DNA of 64,000 nucleotides from NCBI GenBank assembly GCA_031308135.1, contig JAHLJT010009419.1, positions 33,527,540-33,591,539 of the forward strand. The letters run 5' to 3'. Source of the stretch: Acheta domesticus. Its lineage: Eukaryota; Arthropoda; Insecta; Orthoptera; Gryllidae. This document shows, in pieces, positions 23,750 to 37,200 of this stretch. The number at the start of each line of letters is the position of its first letter. Position 1 is the stretch's first letter. Position numbers and translations under genes: made by a program. Under the pieces are notes generated by a model. The model saw only the letters and a list, made by a program, of their open reading frames with translations. It was not told the origin of the DNA and did not search any database.

Positions 23750-26700
23750 ATGCAACAGTAATAAATGGTGCATTATTTGAAACATGACTTCTTCTTGAGA
23801 AAACTGCCCTCCCTTTAAAATCTTCCAAGTCAACCACAGTGCTCCAAGTGACGCGCTGCCTAAGGAATACGCTGAAGTCAGTCAGCTCCGAGGGTGGCAC
23901 GTCACATCTGGTGGCAGCGGTGACGCCGCACGTCACATCTGGTGGCAGCGGTTAGCGTCAGATTCACCTCTGGCGCAACGAACCTACGCTTACATCGCTT
24001 CACAAACGATTGCGTAAACTATTTTCACGAGTACTGTGGCTGACATTCAAAATTTTTTCTATAGTTTGGTTTTTCACTCCCTAAGATTTCTAATTTTTTT
24101 TTCTGTGACATTTCATTTCGCACCCTGACCTTCCAAAATTTTAATTACACTTCGTATGACACTTGAAAATTTTCTCACCTAGTTTTCATTTTTTTCCCTT
24201 AGCTGTGGTTTCGCCAAAGATTCTGTAAATTTTTTTTATCCAATTTTGTCCCATACGTATCAGAATTTTTAATACAGTATGCTATGTTTCCCTGATGTCG
24301 TAAAATACTACTCAACACCTTCTAATCTACCTTACGCAGATAGGGTTCCCACTAGATGAAATTTTAAAATTAGTATGACCTACCGAATATTTAATACTAC
24401 GCCACTTTGCGATACTTGCGACAAGACACTTACTTGAGACTACTTTCACCCTCCTTCGCTGTTATTATTAATTAATTATGTTCCGGAGACCTAGCATTGC
24501 AAAAACAAGTAGATAATTAATGATAATAGTTACTCATCCTTTGTGAAATTCATTAGTAATAGAATGTATGATATTTATGTATGATGCTAATAGTGAAAAA
24601 AAAATGGTGATAGAATAATGATGATGATAATAGTCACAAAGATGAATAATGATGATAATATTGATTGAAACAATTGTATAAACAATAATACTTGTATGAA
24701 TGATAATGTGCAATCAAATTGCGTATATTTTAATTCTCAATGGAACGACTAATGCAAATAATACGGAAATATGAATACGGATTATAATTAATTTTACAAC
24801 GATCCCCAAACTCTATCGCAAAGAATATGGAAACATGAATATAGATTTTGAATACAATACTACTCCAAACACAACTACACAATATTACAATTACACAATC
24901 ACAACTTACGTTCTCCGCTCGACGTACATTCAACTCTTCAAGGCCAGAACGCCCCCCCCCCCCTCCCCCCGCACCTCAGCCGCTTCAGCATTTCCGCGCA
25001 AGCAAACCTGTGCTGGCATCTACTGGCGTCAGCAAATTCCATGCTTCTTCCTCGGGATTACGCTCATTGAAATAGCTTCCGGGATGTCGCGTTGTTGACT
25101 CAGAGAAACCTTACCGTCTCGTGCGCCTTAAAAAAATTAACCATTAAACCAATCCGCAGTAAACTTACTTGTAGAACAAATGTAGATCACATCCCCTCCA
25201 CTTTAGCGGTACTCGAGCCGAAAGTACTACTTCCACGGCATCTTATGCGCGCGATTCCTAGTGAATATCACTGATAAAACGATCATCCCTACGCGTTTAA
25301 TCAATGTCACTTCTGCGCCCATAATCGTGCCCCGCAACACAACTTTAGCACACTGTTTACCTGCGCAACTTAGTTTACCTAAGGAATCACTAGATTATCC
25401 TTGCAAAGACAGGACGATAATCAGCGATAACAATAATATTAATAATAATGATAATAATAATTATGATAATGATAATATTGATAACAATGAAATAAATGTA
25501 TATGATGATGATATAGATAACAAGGAAAGAAAGATATATGATGATAATAATGATAATTATGAGAGCAATTGCATTAGTAATAATAAGAATAAGAATAGGA
25601 ATGATAACATAGTTTACCTAAGGAATCACTAGATTATCCTTGCAAAGACAGGACGATAATCAGCGATAATAATAATAGTAATAATAATAGAAATAAGATT
25701 AAGAATAATGTGTGAGCGAAAACACACAATAAAATTGCGCAAATCAAAATAACAATCAATACAAAGAACACGGTAATTCCACAATCACAAGTGCCGCCCC
25801 ACTGCTCAAAGCACATTCAAATCTCCTCTAATCCCAGAACATCCCTCCCCCCATACCTCAATCCAGAGCGCCGCCTCAGCACTTCTGCGCAAGCGCACAA
25901 GCATTGTTCTACGCGTATCAGCACTAGCAAATTCCATGCCACATTCGCTTCTTCTTTGGGATTACGCTAAATTAAACAGCTTCCGGGATGACGCATTGGC
26001 ATATCTCTTTATCCAGAAAAACCTTATCCTCCGCCTTTTGAAAACAACCTGCGCCTTTGAAAACAACCACCACCACCACCATCACAACAACAAGAAACAA
26101 TACAACCACCATCACTATTTTCCGCCTTCTTCTCCTCTGCATCTGTCAAGGAAAACATGACCGAAGCATATAAAAACAAACTATCACCACTCGTCACTCA
26201 ACTTGTTCATCAACACAAAATAACAGCGTAATTTGCGTAAAACCGCGTAATATTCCTTGGATTTCAACAAAAGTAATTGAATATTCCAACAAAACATAGG
26301 AACTAAATCCACAATTAAAAATATACATTAGAGAAACCAAGCTATATTGCTTCCTACAAATCATCAATTTTGCACCTCTTTATTATTTATTATTGATGCA
26401 CCCATTTATTACTAACAGAATGAATCCACATGCTCCCAAAATTAGCAAACCTCTAAAATATCCACCACTTCCAAATATACCATTTCCCACGCCTTCTCAA
26501 AACTATGAACTTATCTCCCTCCCTGTCGAAGCCGGAAACAACGGTCTCCTAGCAATTGGAGCCCATCACTCCACCAGCCAGACGCCCACGGACAGGATCA
26601 GCAGCAGCGCTCCAGTACAACTCATCCATCCCTGCTTCGACCGGACGATAACCACCGCAGAGAATCATCAGTGAATCAACCGAAACACGCAACAAGCACC

Positions 26701-27399
26701 AACGCAACCATCATGTAAATAAAAAACAAACATCGCCGAATTTCATACTCTATACCATGCATCATTCAGATCTCCAGTTTTTTGTGAATGTATCCAGATA
26801 TTTTTGTATGTATTATCCTTTACCCCCCCCAAAAAAAACGTACCCACCTTGTCGAGACATCACCAACTGGCTCAGCTTCCTTCAGTCGAAAAACACAGCC
26901 AAATGGCTATGTTTTTCTGGAAGGCATGGGAGCCATGTGGCGTGCCACCATTAGTCCACACCGAAGGTTAGCGGCTTGCATCGGCAAGCACAACATCTCG
27001 GGGGCACAACCTCTAAAAAGTGCTGCCGCATGCAAGCGGGGACCAATATATACGGGACCCGCGGAGCCAGCAGGGGCAGACGGTACCATGCAGGGCAGAC
27101 GGTACCATGCAGGGCAGACGGTACCATGCAGGGCAGACGGTACCATGCAGGGCAGACGGTACCATGCGGAGCAGACGGGAGCAGTCCGGGATCATGTGAG
27201 ACACTGGAGTCAGAAGCGTGTGTGAGAATCGTGAACGACGTGCCCAGGTCTCCATGATGACTCGTTCGCAGAGTTCCGCCGCCGCCGCCGCTGCTGTCGT
27301 CTTCGCCGCGCCTGGACCACGGAGTGATGGGGTAAGAGGCCGCCACATCTGAGCTCGACTTCCCATACTCCTTATCTGATTTATCGTTCTTCTCTCCCT

Positions 27400-27442
<43 letters not shown>

Positions 27443-30400
27443 ATGCAACAGTAATAAATGGTGCATTATTTGAAACATGACTTCTTCTTGAGAAAACTGC
27501 CCTCCCTTTAAAATCTTCCAAGTCAACCACAGTGCTCCAAGTGACGCGCTGCCTAAGGAATACGCTGAAGTCAGTCAGCTCCGAGGGTGGCACGTCACAT
27601 CTGGTGGCAGCGGTGACGCCGCACGTCACACCTTGAACGTCACTCACTCCCTTCAAACTTTAATCGACACCCAGAGGGTCGGTGCTGACCGTATTGGGGA
27701 ACCTTACCTTCTGTGTCAGGCATGGAGCATATCGGTATAAAAGTACATAGAACCTTTTATTATGTTATTACAATTTCTAAATTTACTTAATAGATGTTAT
27801 TCTTTTAATACATAATTGTTAAAATTATTACAAAAATAGTATTTAAAATTCTTAACTATAGATCCCTAGGAAAATCAAAGAAGTTGTGATCAACCGTAAA
27901 ACTACTTGGCACACAGTTTTTTCTTTTTATTTTCCTAACGAACTACAGTCGAGAAATTGATGTTGTAACATTTAGATCATCATCAGAATTGAAAATCTTG
28001 CACATTAGTATATTACGGACATTGCATATAGATATGGACATTTTTTGACTTACATACCAAATAATAAACTTTGTAAGAAACTAATAAATAAAAGCGTGTT
28101 TTTCTTTTCAAGTAATTAAATTAATGATTACACCATCAAAATACATCTTGTTAAAACAATAATACATTTTCTATACTCATTTCTGCAAAAACAATAAAAA
28201 ATATTATGTTTATTAACCAAAAACTCTTCTCGAGGGCCAGTGCAAGAGAATGGCTCGGGGTTCAGGCCCACACGGCTCACGTTTAACAGGTTGAACGCCA
28301 TGAGGGTCAAAAGTGGTACTCAACAGATCTGGTTTCGTAACGTGTGAGGGTCGTATGTGACCCTCATTGACTTTTTGTTTTTGCCATGAATGTTATCTCT
28401 TGCAGCCTTTACATCCTTTTGCAATACTTTGTGAATTTTACTCAAAAAAATACTCAATAACCACCGTTTGGAGCTTCGAGAGCGCTCTAGTAGTATAATT
28501 TAGCAACATAACAATTGAATAGCACTAAAAGTTGCAAAAACATGCCACCAGATGTCTGCAACGGCTCCTGTGCGGGCACGAACGCGACAACTATGGGCGG
28601 GCGCTATGCGAGCAGAATAGCTGTGACACTACGGAACCAAAAACCCAAAAATTTCGTTGGCGTCCAACCTGTTAAAGACTGTCCTACTCACGTGCGCCGA
28701 GGAGACGCGATGCGCATGCAAGAACCGAAGCAGAGAGAGCTGCTCGGCGAGGAAGCTTTTCGCTCCAGAGGAGAGGAATTCCTGCCTGCTGTGAGCCGCG
28801 TCCGATTCAGTCCGGAGTTCTACCAGGTGCGGTAGCCTTTGTCTACCATTAAATCATTCGCGCGTTCACCAGAGATACATGACCGATATAGTATACATTC
28901 CATTGTATCTGGGTTGTAGCGTACTCCTCACTTCCGCGAAAGGTTTATAAATTATTCGATCTTATCAGAACGCAGCAAGAGCTGATCCAAGCTAATGGAT
29001 GTTACGCGAGATCCATTCTTGTATTGTCCATGTAAAGTCGTATAATAACAAAGGAAATATAATATACACGCTGAGACTATTAATGAGACTACTACTATAC
29101 CCTTGTATCTTCGGGACTTAGAATAAACGCAGGCTACCTAGGTAGAATATATCGTCGTTGCCGAACTTTTCCTTTCTCGATACTACTAAGTACTTATGCA
29201 GTAAAGAGAAAGGAATGCCCCGGTAAAATCTTCGACTTTTAGAGCGAGAAACTTGCATTGTGGAGTTTTGACTGTGGACAAGGGAATATATCTTCTTCCG
29301 ACATGTAGTAAATTGCTTTCTCTAACACTCTTTGCAGCCAGAATCCACGATTTGTGGTATCTTTATACCAAACGGAATAGCGTTTTCGGAATAACGTTTG
29401 TCAGTGGTCAAGGCTGGTGCCTAAATGGTTCAGAGCATTTTCTCCAAAATCCATATCCCCCTATATTGGCCTGATTGAACTTCAGGCTTGCGAGTTTGTG
29501 AAACGGATATTTTAATTTTTGAGGGTACTTTACATGCAGCATTTACAATATTTTAGAAAATTTTCTCAAAAATGGCTGCAATTTTTTAATTATTTTTTTC
29601 CCTCGCAGAAAGCAAAGAACGGTTAAAAATGGCGCAGGTTTCTTTTTCTATGAACTCTCGAAAATTTTGGAAATTTGAGGTGACAATAATAAGAAAACGT
29701 CTGTGCTCTGGCAGCACCATTTGTTTACTAGAAATTAATAGGTTCAATTTTGTTTTTCTACATGGAACTATATTCTGAATTTTGAGTTGTCAGAAAGAAC
29801 GTATAAAGTCAATTTCAAACACATGTTTATCATCTTATTTAAATGATAGTTTTTTCGTAAATAGATGATTTTTGTTATTTACCGTTTAATTGATATCACC
29901 ATTTGGATTTCCAATTTTCTACTCAGTGAGATTGCTTAGAACAACAGCTGTTGCCATGCACAGTCTACGACTGGGATGTTCTAGGGTTGGGCTTCCGACA
30001 CAGGCTGATTTTCGACACTTAGCTAGGTCGAAATCAGCCACTGTCCAAAGAAAAAATTATAGCGTCCATTCTAATTGGTAGTTTTCCTTGGTTTCTGAGA
30101 CCAATACTAGGCGAATGCCGAAGCCTACACAAACCAAAGGGCCGTAGACGGCGTACGATCTTTCCTACTTCATCTTTATCCCCTTATATCCCCTTACAGG
30201 CACACACGCACACGTACATGCAAAACATTACCACACATGTTGGAAGGCCAGTCGGGAGCTTAGAGCTTGTCCCGACTGGAGAGATTCCACAGGCGAAATG
30301 TGCAGCATGGTAAAGAGGATGACGCAAAACATCGAGATTGCTTTATTAAAAAAAGACACAAAAACATCAATATTTTGGCAAAAGAATATCGATGTGAAGA

Positions 30401-33400
30401 AAACATCGAAAACAAAATATCGATGTTTATATATGGATGTTTCTGGTGGAAAACATGGATGGTTTCTTGCCATCCCTAAATTAACCTCCAAGAATGGGGG
30501 CTTCAAAAAGAGATATTGTTTTAAAAGTTCAAAAAGATCCAAAAAGATTTCGGACAGTCAAATTTATAACATTAAAAACTTTTATTTGTGGCTAAAAAAT
30601 CCAAATAAGATTTCGGACAGTCAAATTTATTACATTAAAAACTTTTTTTGTGGCCACAAACAAAAGTTTCTAATGTAATAAATTTGACTGTCCGAAATCT
30701 TTTTGGATCTTTTTGAACTTTTAAATCAATCTATGTGACAGCCTTATAAAATAAGTTCAAGAGATATTGTTTCACTGAAAAAAAAAAGATCAAAAGCAAT
30801 GGCAAAATATATGTGGCCAGGACATGCGACCATTGCAAATCCACTCTGTGCATTGTCCTGTGTGTTGCAGGAGGCGGGGGCGGGGGCGGGGGCGGCGCGG
30901 CGGCGCAGGAGCGCGTGGGGTGCGCGGGCGTGCGGGGCGCGCTGGCCTGGGCCACGCGCTCGCTCTTCCAGCCCGACAGCGAGGGCGAGGTCAACACGCA
31001 GTTCTTCCTGCGCACCAGGTGCCCGCCCGCCCCGAGCAACGCGGCGCAGCAACACTCTCTCTCCGTAACCAACTTCCTTCCAACTTCCAAAACTTCTTTA
31101 ACATCGACGTACCTTGTGTGCACTTTATAACCTGGGGTACTTTGGAACCTATTCATTTATACACACTTTTCGTTTATTAAAATATCCCTTTGATCTAGAC
31201 GTTACTTAAGTTCATTTGATTTACGTCTTAACTTATACATTCATACACTCTCTCCGTGTAACGAAGGTTGTGTAATGCAAATAAGTAACCAATTCCTTTG
31301 AGTTTCGTAAAAACGTGATTACACTGTAATAGCATTGTAGTACATCGGCGATTCTTATGGGGGTTTAGCAAATTCCTACATTTCCACAGAAGTGTCGCAG
31401 AAGGGGTTGCGGAACTTCATAAAAATTAAAATTCGAAACAGTGTTTTTAGCAAAAACCACAGGAATATCTTTTGACCAGCAAGCAGCAGGAGAGCAAATT
31501 CTTCATATAATTTCATTTCTCAATTTGTGTTTAGAAATAGAGGAATCGCAGGTTTCTTCAAATATTTCTTGCAGCAGCATCAATATAGGCCTACTCTTCG
31601 TAATTTAAAAAAAATTCTTTTTAAAAAATTCTCTGATGTATTGCCACAAGTTTACGTTTTTCATGATATTAGAATCACCTACTTATGCGTTTTTAAATTA
31701 ATCTGTCCTCACGAATTTCCCAAATCAAAATAACACAAGAGTGTAGGGGTTTAAAACGTTTCTTTCTGTAGACGTAATGGAACAGTTTAATCTTCTTCAG
31801 TGAGAAAGAAATTGCATGAGGGACGCATAAGCGCCGATCATATGAAGCGATGCAAATGTGAATGTGAGGTCGGTACATGAACAGAACACTTTAACGTAGC
31901 ACAGTGCGTGAGCTGAGCACGTGGATGTGAACGCAGTGCGCGAGCGGAGCACGTGAATGTGAGCGGAGTGCGTGAATGTGAGCGGATCACGTGAATGTGA
32001 GCGCAGTGCGTGAGCGGAACTTACGAACGACGCGAGGACAGCGAGAACAGAGAACGGGAGCATAAAGCAATAGCAAAGGAGTGAGAGCAGAGAGTGAGAG
32101 CAGAGAGTGAGAGCAGAGAGTGAGAGCAGAGAGTGAGAGCAGAGAGTGAGAGCAGAGAGTGAGAGCAGGAAGTAAGTGCAGGAAGTAAAAGCAGAGTAAA
32201 AACAGCGAGTGAGAGCAGAGAATAGGAGTGGAGTGTAAGAGCAGGGTGTAAGATCAGGGTGTAAGATCAGGGTGTAAGATCAGGGTGTAAGATCAGGGTG
32301 TAAGATCAGGGTGTAAGATCAGGGTGTGAGATCAGGGTGTGAGATCAGGGTGTAAGATCAGGGTGTAAGATCAGGGTGTAAGATCAGAGTGTAAGATCAG
32401 GGTGTAAGAGCAGGATGTAAGAGCAGGATGTAAGAGCAGGATGTAAGAGCAGGATGTAAGAGCAGGATGTAAGAGCAGTAAGAGCAGAGAATGAGAGCAG
32501 AGAGCGTGAGCGGTGCGCTTCGTAGGAGCTTCGTACGAGCGAAGCGGTGGAACGCGGGCGGAGCGCCTGAACGTCGCGCGAGCGTGCAGAGCTCGACCTG
32601 AGCACGTGCGTTTCCGCGGAGCGCGTGAGAGCGGAGAGTGGTCAGTGGCGCGTGTTCGCAGGCGGCGGCGCGAGGCAGTGGACGTGCGCGATCTGGCGGA
32701 GAGCGCCGGCGAGTACGGGCGCGTGCTGGACGTGAACCTGCCCCTCTACGTGCTCATCCACGGCTTCCTCTCCAGCGCCGAAGCGCCCTGGGTGGCCGAC
32801 ATGGCCAACGCGCTGCTCGACCAGGTACATTACCCACCGCACCCCGTTGAAGTAGCCTCGCTCAACATACATACAACAACATACATTTCTTGAGTCAAAA
32901 ATAATTTTTTTTCAATTATAACTTTTGCCCTAATTGTTTTTCAACATTTTTGGACAAACATTTTTTAAAGTATTTTTTATTATCTGTTCTCCGAATATCT
33001 GTTCTCTGAATGGATATAGTAAAAGAAATAAATCAATGATGCAACAACCGCACTTTCTGTCTTCATTATTTATTACGGTTACGTACTAGCTTAATTTGGC
33101 ACATCCGACAGGTATTTTTATATTATAAAGTTTTATTTACGCTTTGCAAGTACATAATAAAAACAAATTTTAAGCATATTTCAGTTGCCCGGCTCGTCCA
33201 TTCTCGACCATAGAAAGTTACATGCAAAAGTGTCGATTTAAATTATTATTTAAAGTTTTGTTTCATAACAAAATTAGATTCAATTATCGTCATTCTGTTG
33301 AATAAAGTTGAAACGATTTATATAAATGCCGGAAAGAGCATGTAGTAATTCACAACATTTCTGCAATATACTTGTAAGTGTATTAAAACCACCAAAAAAA

Positions 33401-34149
33401 GGTCTCATATTCTTCCAGGACATCCTACAGGGAACTGTCTAAGAATTAAGCTAATCGATTCGTCAACGTAATGGCATCGAATAAGGTATTGATCACCTCT
33501 GTAGATGTCATGAGTCACCCAAAATACTTTTAGTTGCTTCAAAAACACATTTTTTGAGAAATATCTTAAGGGGAGATTGTACCATTTATGCCGCCCTTGT
33601 TACATTTGCTATAGCAAATTATACTGTTGATGTACCTTTTTCTAGAAAATGGTTAACTAGAACATTTTGATACTTCGCACACTAGTTATTATTTTGACAT
33701 TTTTTGAGTCGATTAAAAATAATTAGTATTTTTTCAATTATAATTTTTGTCCTAATTTTTTCAACATTTTTGGACAAACATTATATTTTATTATTGAAGA
33801 ATGTTTATATAAAATGTCAATTTATTGTCAATACTATAAATTATGCGCTCGACAAATTTTAATAAACTGCGAATAATAAGTTCTGAGAAAAGGTTGCTAA
33901 TATTTTCAAACTTTTTGCATGGCATTATTGGATGTAAATCTGAAGAACAAATTTTGTTAAGGAACTTCAATAGCACGAACTTTGTCGCACTGTTTGTAAC
34001 GGTTACTTGGAGTTATAATACTAATTGAGCCGCAAAAGTCTTTCCATCTCTCAAAAATATTTTCCCTCTCTGAGATTCGAACTCTGGTACTTATGTTTAG
34101 TAATCTAACGCAATCACTGCACCTGAGTCAACATAACAATCTTCCCATA

Positions 34150-34219
<70 letters not shown>

Positions 34220-37200
34220 ACGTTTATGATCCAAGAACAATATTCCACAAACTTTTTATTCTAGAGGGAATTGTAAAGTCAATAGTTTCAGGTAGTTTAA
34301 TTCCTGGAACGGACTCATCGATTCCATATTAAAGATGCAATTTCTCTGGTTAATCGTCGAGAATATCAAAGGGAGGGATTTTCCGATCTCATGTTGAGAT
34401 CAGAGATATCATTTCAGAAAGGTTATTATTCTCGTGAATGGTCAAGGAATATCCAAACGATGACTAAGAGAGAGAAAATGACCTTGGTATTTTCTGCAGC
34501 TAGCGACCGTTCATTTTATTAATCTCCAACGTGAACTATACGAAACCTTTGATGTATCATACCTGCAAAACATTACAGTTATTTCCTGGAACATTTAGTA
34601 GGTTGTAAACGCGCCGGTGGTGTGTTACCAAGCACGAGGAAGGCTCGTTAATGGATGTGTAATTCGATTCAAGACCTCATGCCAACAGTTGACAATTGTT
34701 ACCATCATCTCAAGAACGTATCTCCTCCTTCCGCGCAAATTTCACACGTCTGTAAAGTTCGCAGTGCAATACCGTAAATTCGATGTTACTTCTTGCTACA
34801 AATACGTATTCGCTTGACCACACACTCTACGTAAATAAATGTACTCGCCCGAGCGGTGATGAGGGGTGACGTGGCGCCGCCTTTGTGGGCGCAGGTGGAC
34901 GCCAACGTGGTGGCGGTGGACTGGAGCGGCGGCGCCGACACCTGGCGCTACTGGAAGGCGGTGGCGAACGCGCGCGTCGCCTGCGGGGCCTCCACCAGGT
35001 GAGTGCACGACTTTCCTCTCTCTGATTGGAAGATAGAGGGGAATCCCCCTTCCCTATGAAAGACAATGTTGACAATTATTATTATTTTAATAATTTTATA
35101 CTCAAGTATCCTTTTTTTCTTTTTTGACAAAACAATTTTTAAAAAAATGTTTTTTTTGTCCAACACGACGTATTGCGAAATATCTATACACATCAAGTGT
35201 GAACAAAAATTATTATATTTATAGCTGAAAATAAATTTTGATGCTATTGTTTAGAATGAAAGTATTAAAAATAAAACTATACAGTAATCAGAGATGAAAA
35301 TTATGGAATAAAGAAGTTTAAGTACAAAATATATATTAAGTGCAAAAATATATAAATAGATCGGAGAGAAATAACTGAAAATTGTTAAATTAAGCAATTA
35401 AGACAATATTACAAGGCATCCAAAAAACCAAAATAATACCAAGGATGCATCCAAAATAAGGAAAATCATTCCCATTGTCAATATATCCTCCCTTCAAGGA
35501 GGAGACAAGTATGAACAATGAGGGAACAGATTAAGGTAAAAAATAGTCGTTATAATTTAAAAAAGACAACAATAAAATCAAGTAAAGTAGCATTACAATA
35601 CTTGCCCTTTACTGCGTAAGTAGTATCAAGAAAGTAAAACAGAAAACAGCAATAATGCGTTTCATTAATGATAGTACGAAAGGTGAATTAATTTGTAAGG
35701 TTCTAAATCATACTAATTGATGTTTTCACAAAATCCAGTGAAGATTTTTAATGTAAGAAATCCTGAAAGAAATCCAGGAATTAATTTTAGTTATGTTTAA
35801 CTTTGCACGTAATTTAGTATTTGTATCTTTATATGTAATGTCTCTGAGATTAATCTTGAATATTTTCTGGGTTCATTATCTAAAATGGTAAGGCTAACAA
35901 AGTTAAAAGAATGAACAAAATCAGGGCGATGTCCAGAAATAAAGTTAAATTTTGTGCTAGTAATTAACGTGTTCTTTTATTCTTTGAGAACATGTTTTGT
36001 CTGCCCCTCTTAAGAGACAGAAATTTTAGATAATGAACCCAGAAAATATTCAAGATTAATCTCAGAGACATACATATAAAGATACAAATACTAAATCTAA
36101 TAATCTACAAATTCATGTAAGTATTAAATTTTTACTACGACCTTTCTTTCAATTTATTATTTTTTGATGTAATGTATTATATCATGTGAGTACAATATTT
36201 TTTTACTACGTACTTTCCTTCAATTTATTATTATTATTTTTAGTTTAAAGTTTTTAAAATTAATGCAAATTTGTAGATATTTGAAGATTTATTATTTGTA
36301 ATTTTATTTTATCTTATAGATTGTGATGTAATGAAATTAATGACCTGATGATGGAGACATAAATAGTCTCCGAAACGTTGTCAAGATAACAAATATATTT
36401 TGTTTATGACTGTCTATAATTATTTGGAACTTTTTTATAATTCAACAAAACTTCAATTAGCATGATTTCGAACCTTACATATTCATTCACCTTTCGTACA
36501 ATCATTAATAAAACGCATTATTGATGTTTACGGCAAACAATTTAGAAATAAGTTTCAGTGGCAGATTATGAACAGCAAAATAGGAGTGACGGCTTGTGTG
36601 TCACCACATTCGCAAACATTTTGCATCTTCTAAATATTTACCGAATAAGGGCAAATACAGCTAATAGAGTACAGCCGATATGCAAGCTATGGGATTTAAG
36701 ACGTTGCCGAAGAAAATTTTCACGTTGATAACAAAAGACACGAATGTGTCCGCGAAAACTGTGATATTTAAAATTATTTGCAGCAAACAAAACCTATTAC
36801 ATCAGGTGAAAGGGTCGATGTTCGAAGACTAATTAATAGGCGCGAACTCAATTCCACTCAACCCTAACTGCAGCAGGCTGCCCACACCTCTCTCCCAGTT
36901 TTCCACTACATCCCTTCCCTAAAGCAAGAACGCAATAGGCGTACATCCACTACCTACAGCAGCACTGCCTAGAGCAGGGTTGTCCAACTAGCGGCTCGCG
37001 ATGCCATTTATTGCGGCCCTCGAAAGTTTGTTAGTCAAAAGTGAAAGCCTCTTTCATCTATGCCGGACGAGAACATGCGCCCTGTCGGGGTCAAAACCCC
37101 TTTAATGTAAAAATAGATAAGTTTGGATCTAAAGACTTTTTATAGTAAATTCAGAAACTCAAAAGCATCCTAATGTGTTTCACTGCGTAATGCTTAGTAC

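Larger units (their letters stand above)
23244..27630 (+). mobile_element. LTR retrotransposon, gypsy-type, decayed (4.39 kb)
   Basis: Two direct repeats of about 695 bp start TGTGGCGTGCC and end GCACGTCACA (TG...CA). They are flanked by a perfect 4-bp target duplication CCTT (23,240-23,243 and 27,631-27,634). A primer-binding-like TGGTGGCAGCGG follows the 5' LTR by 2 nt, and a purine-rich stretch precedes the 3' LTR. The 3-kb interior lacks intact gag or pol; only a short pol remnant is recognisable, together with internal duplications and AT-rich simple repeats. The two LTRs are nearly identical, implying a young insertion that moved with help from another copy. It lies within lipase intron 1 in the same orientation. 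Confidence 0.9.

Noticed and set aside
30731..31156. 141-codon minus-strand frame opposite lipase exon 2
   Set aside because: Shadow of the GC-rich exon; the plus-strand frame carries the conserved lipase protein and fitting splice sites.
32513..32661. Extension of lipase exon 3 to an upstream ATG
   Set aside because: The extra residues are arginine-rich, unrelated to the family, and a good acceptor at 32,661 gives the exact phase needed.
34093..34332. 79-codon frame with alternating Ile/Tyr
   Set aside because: Translation of the (TA)n microsatellite.
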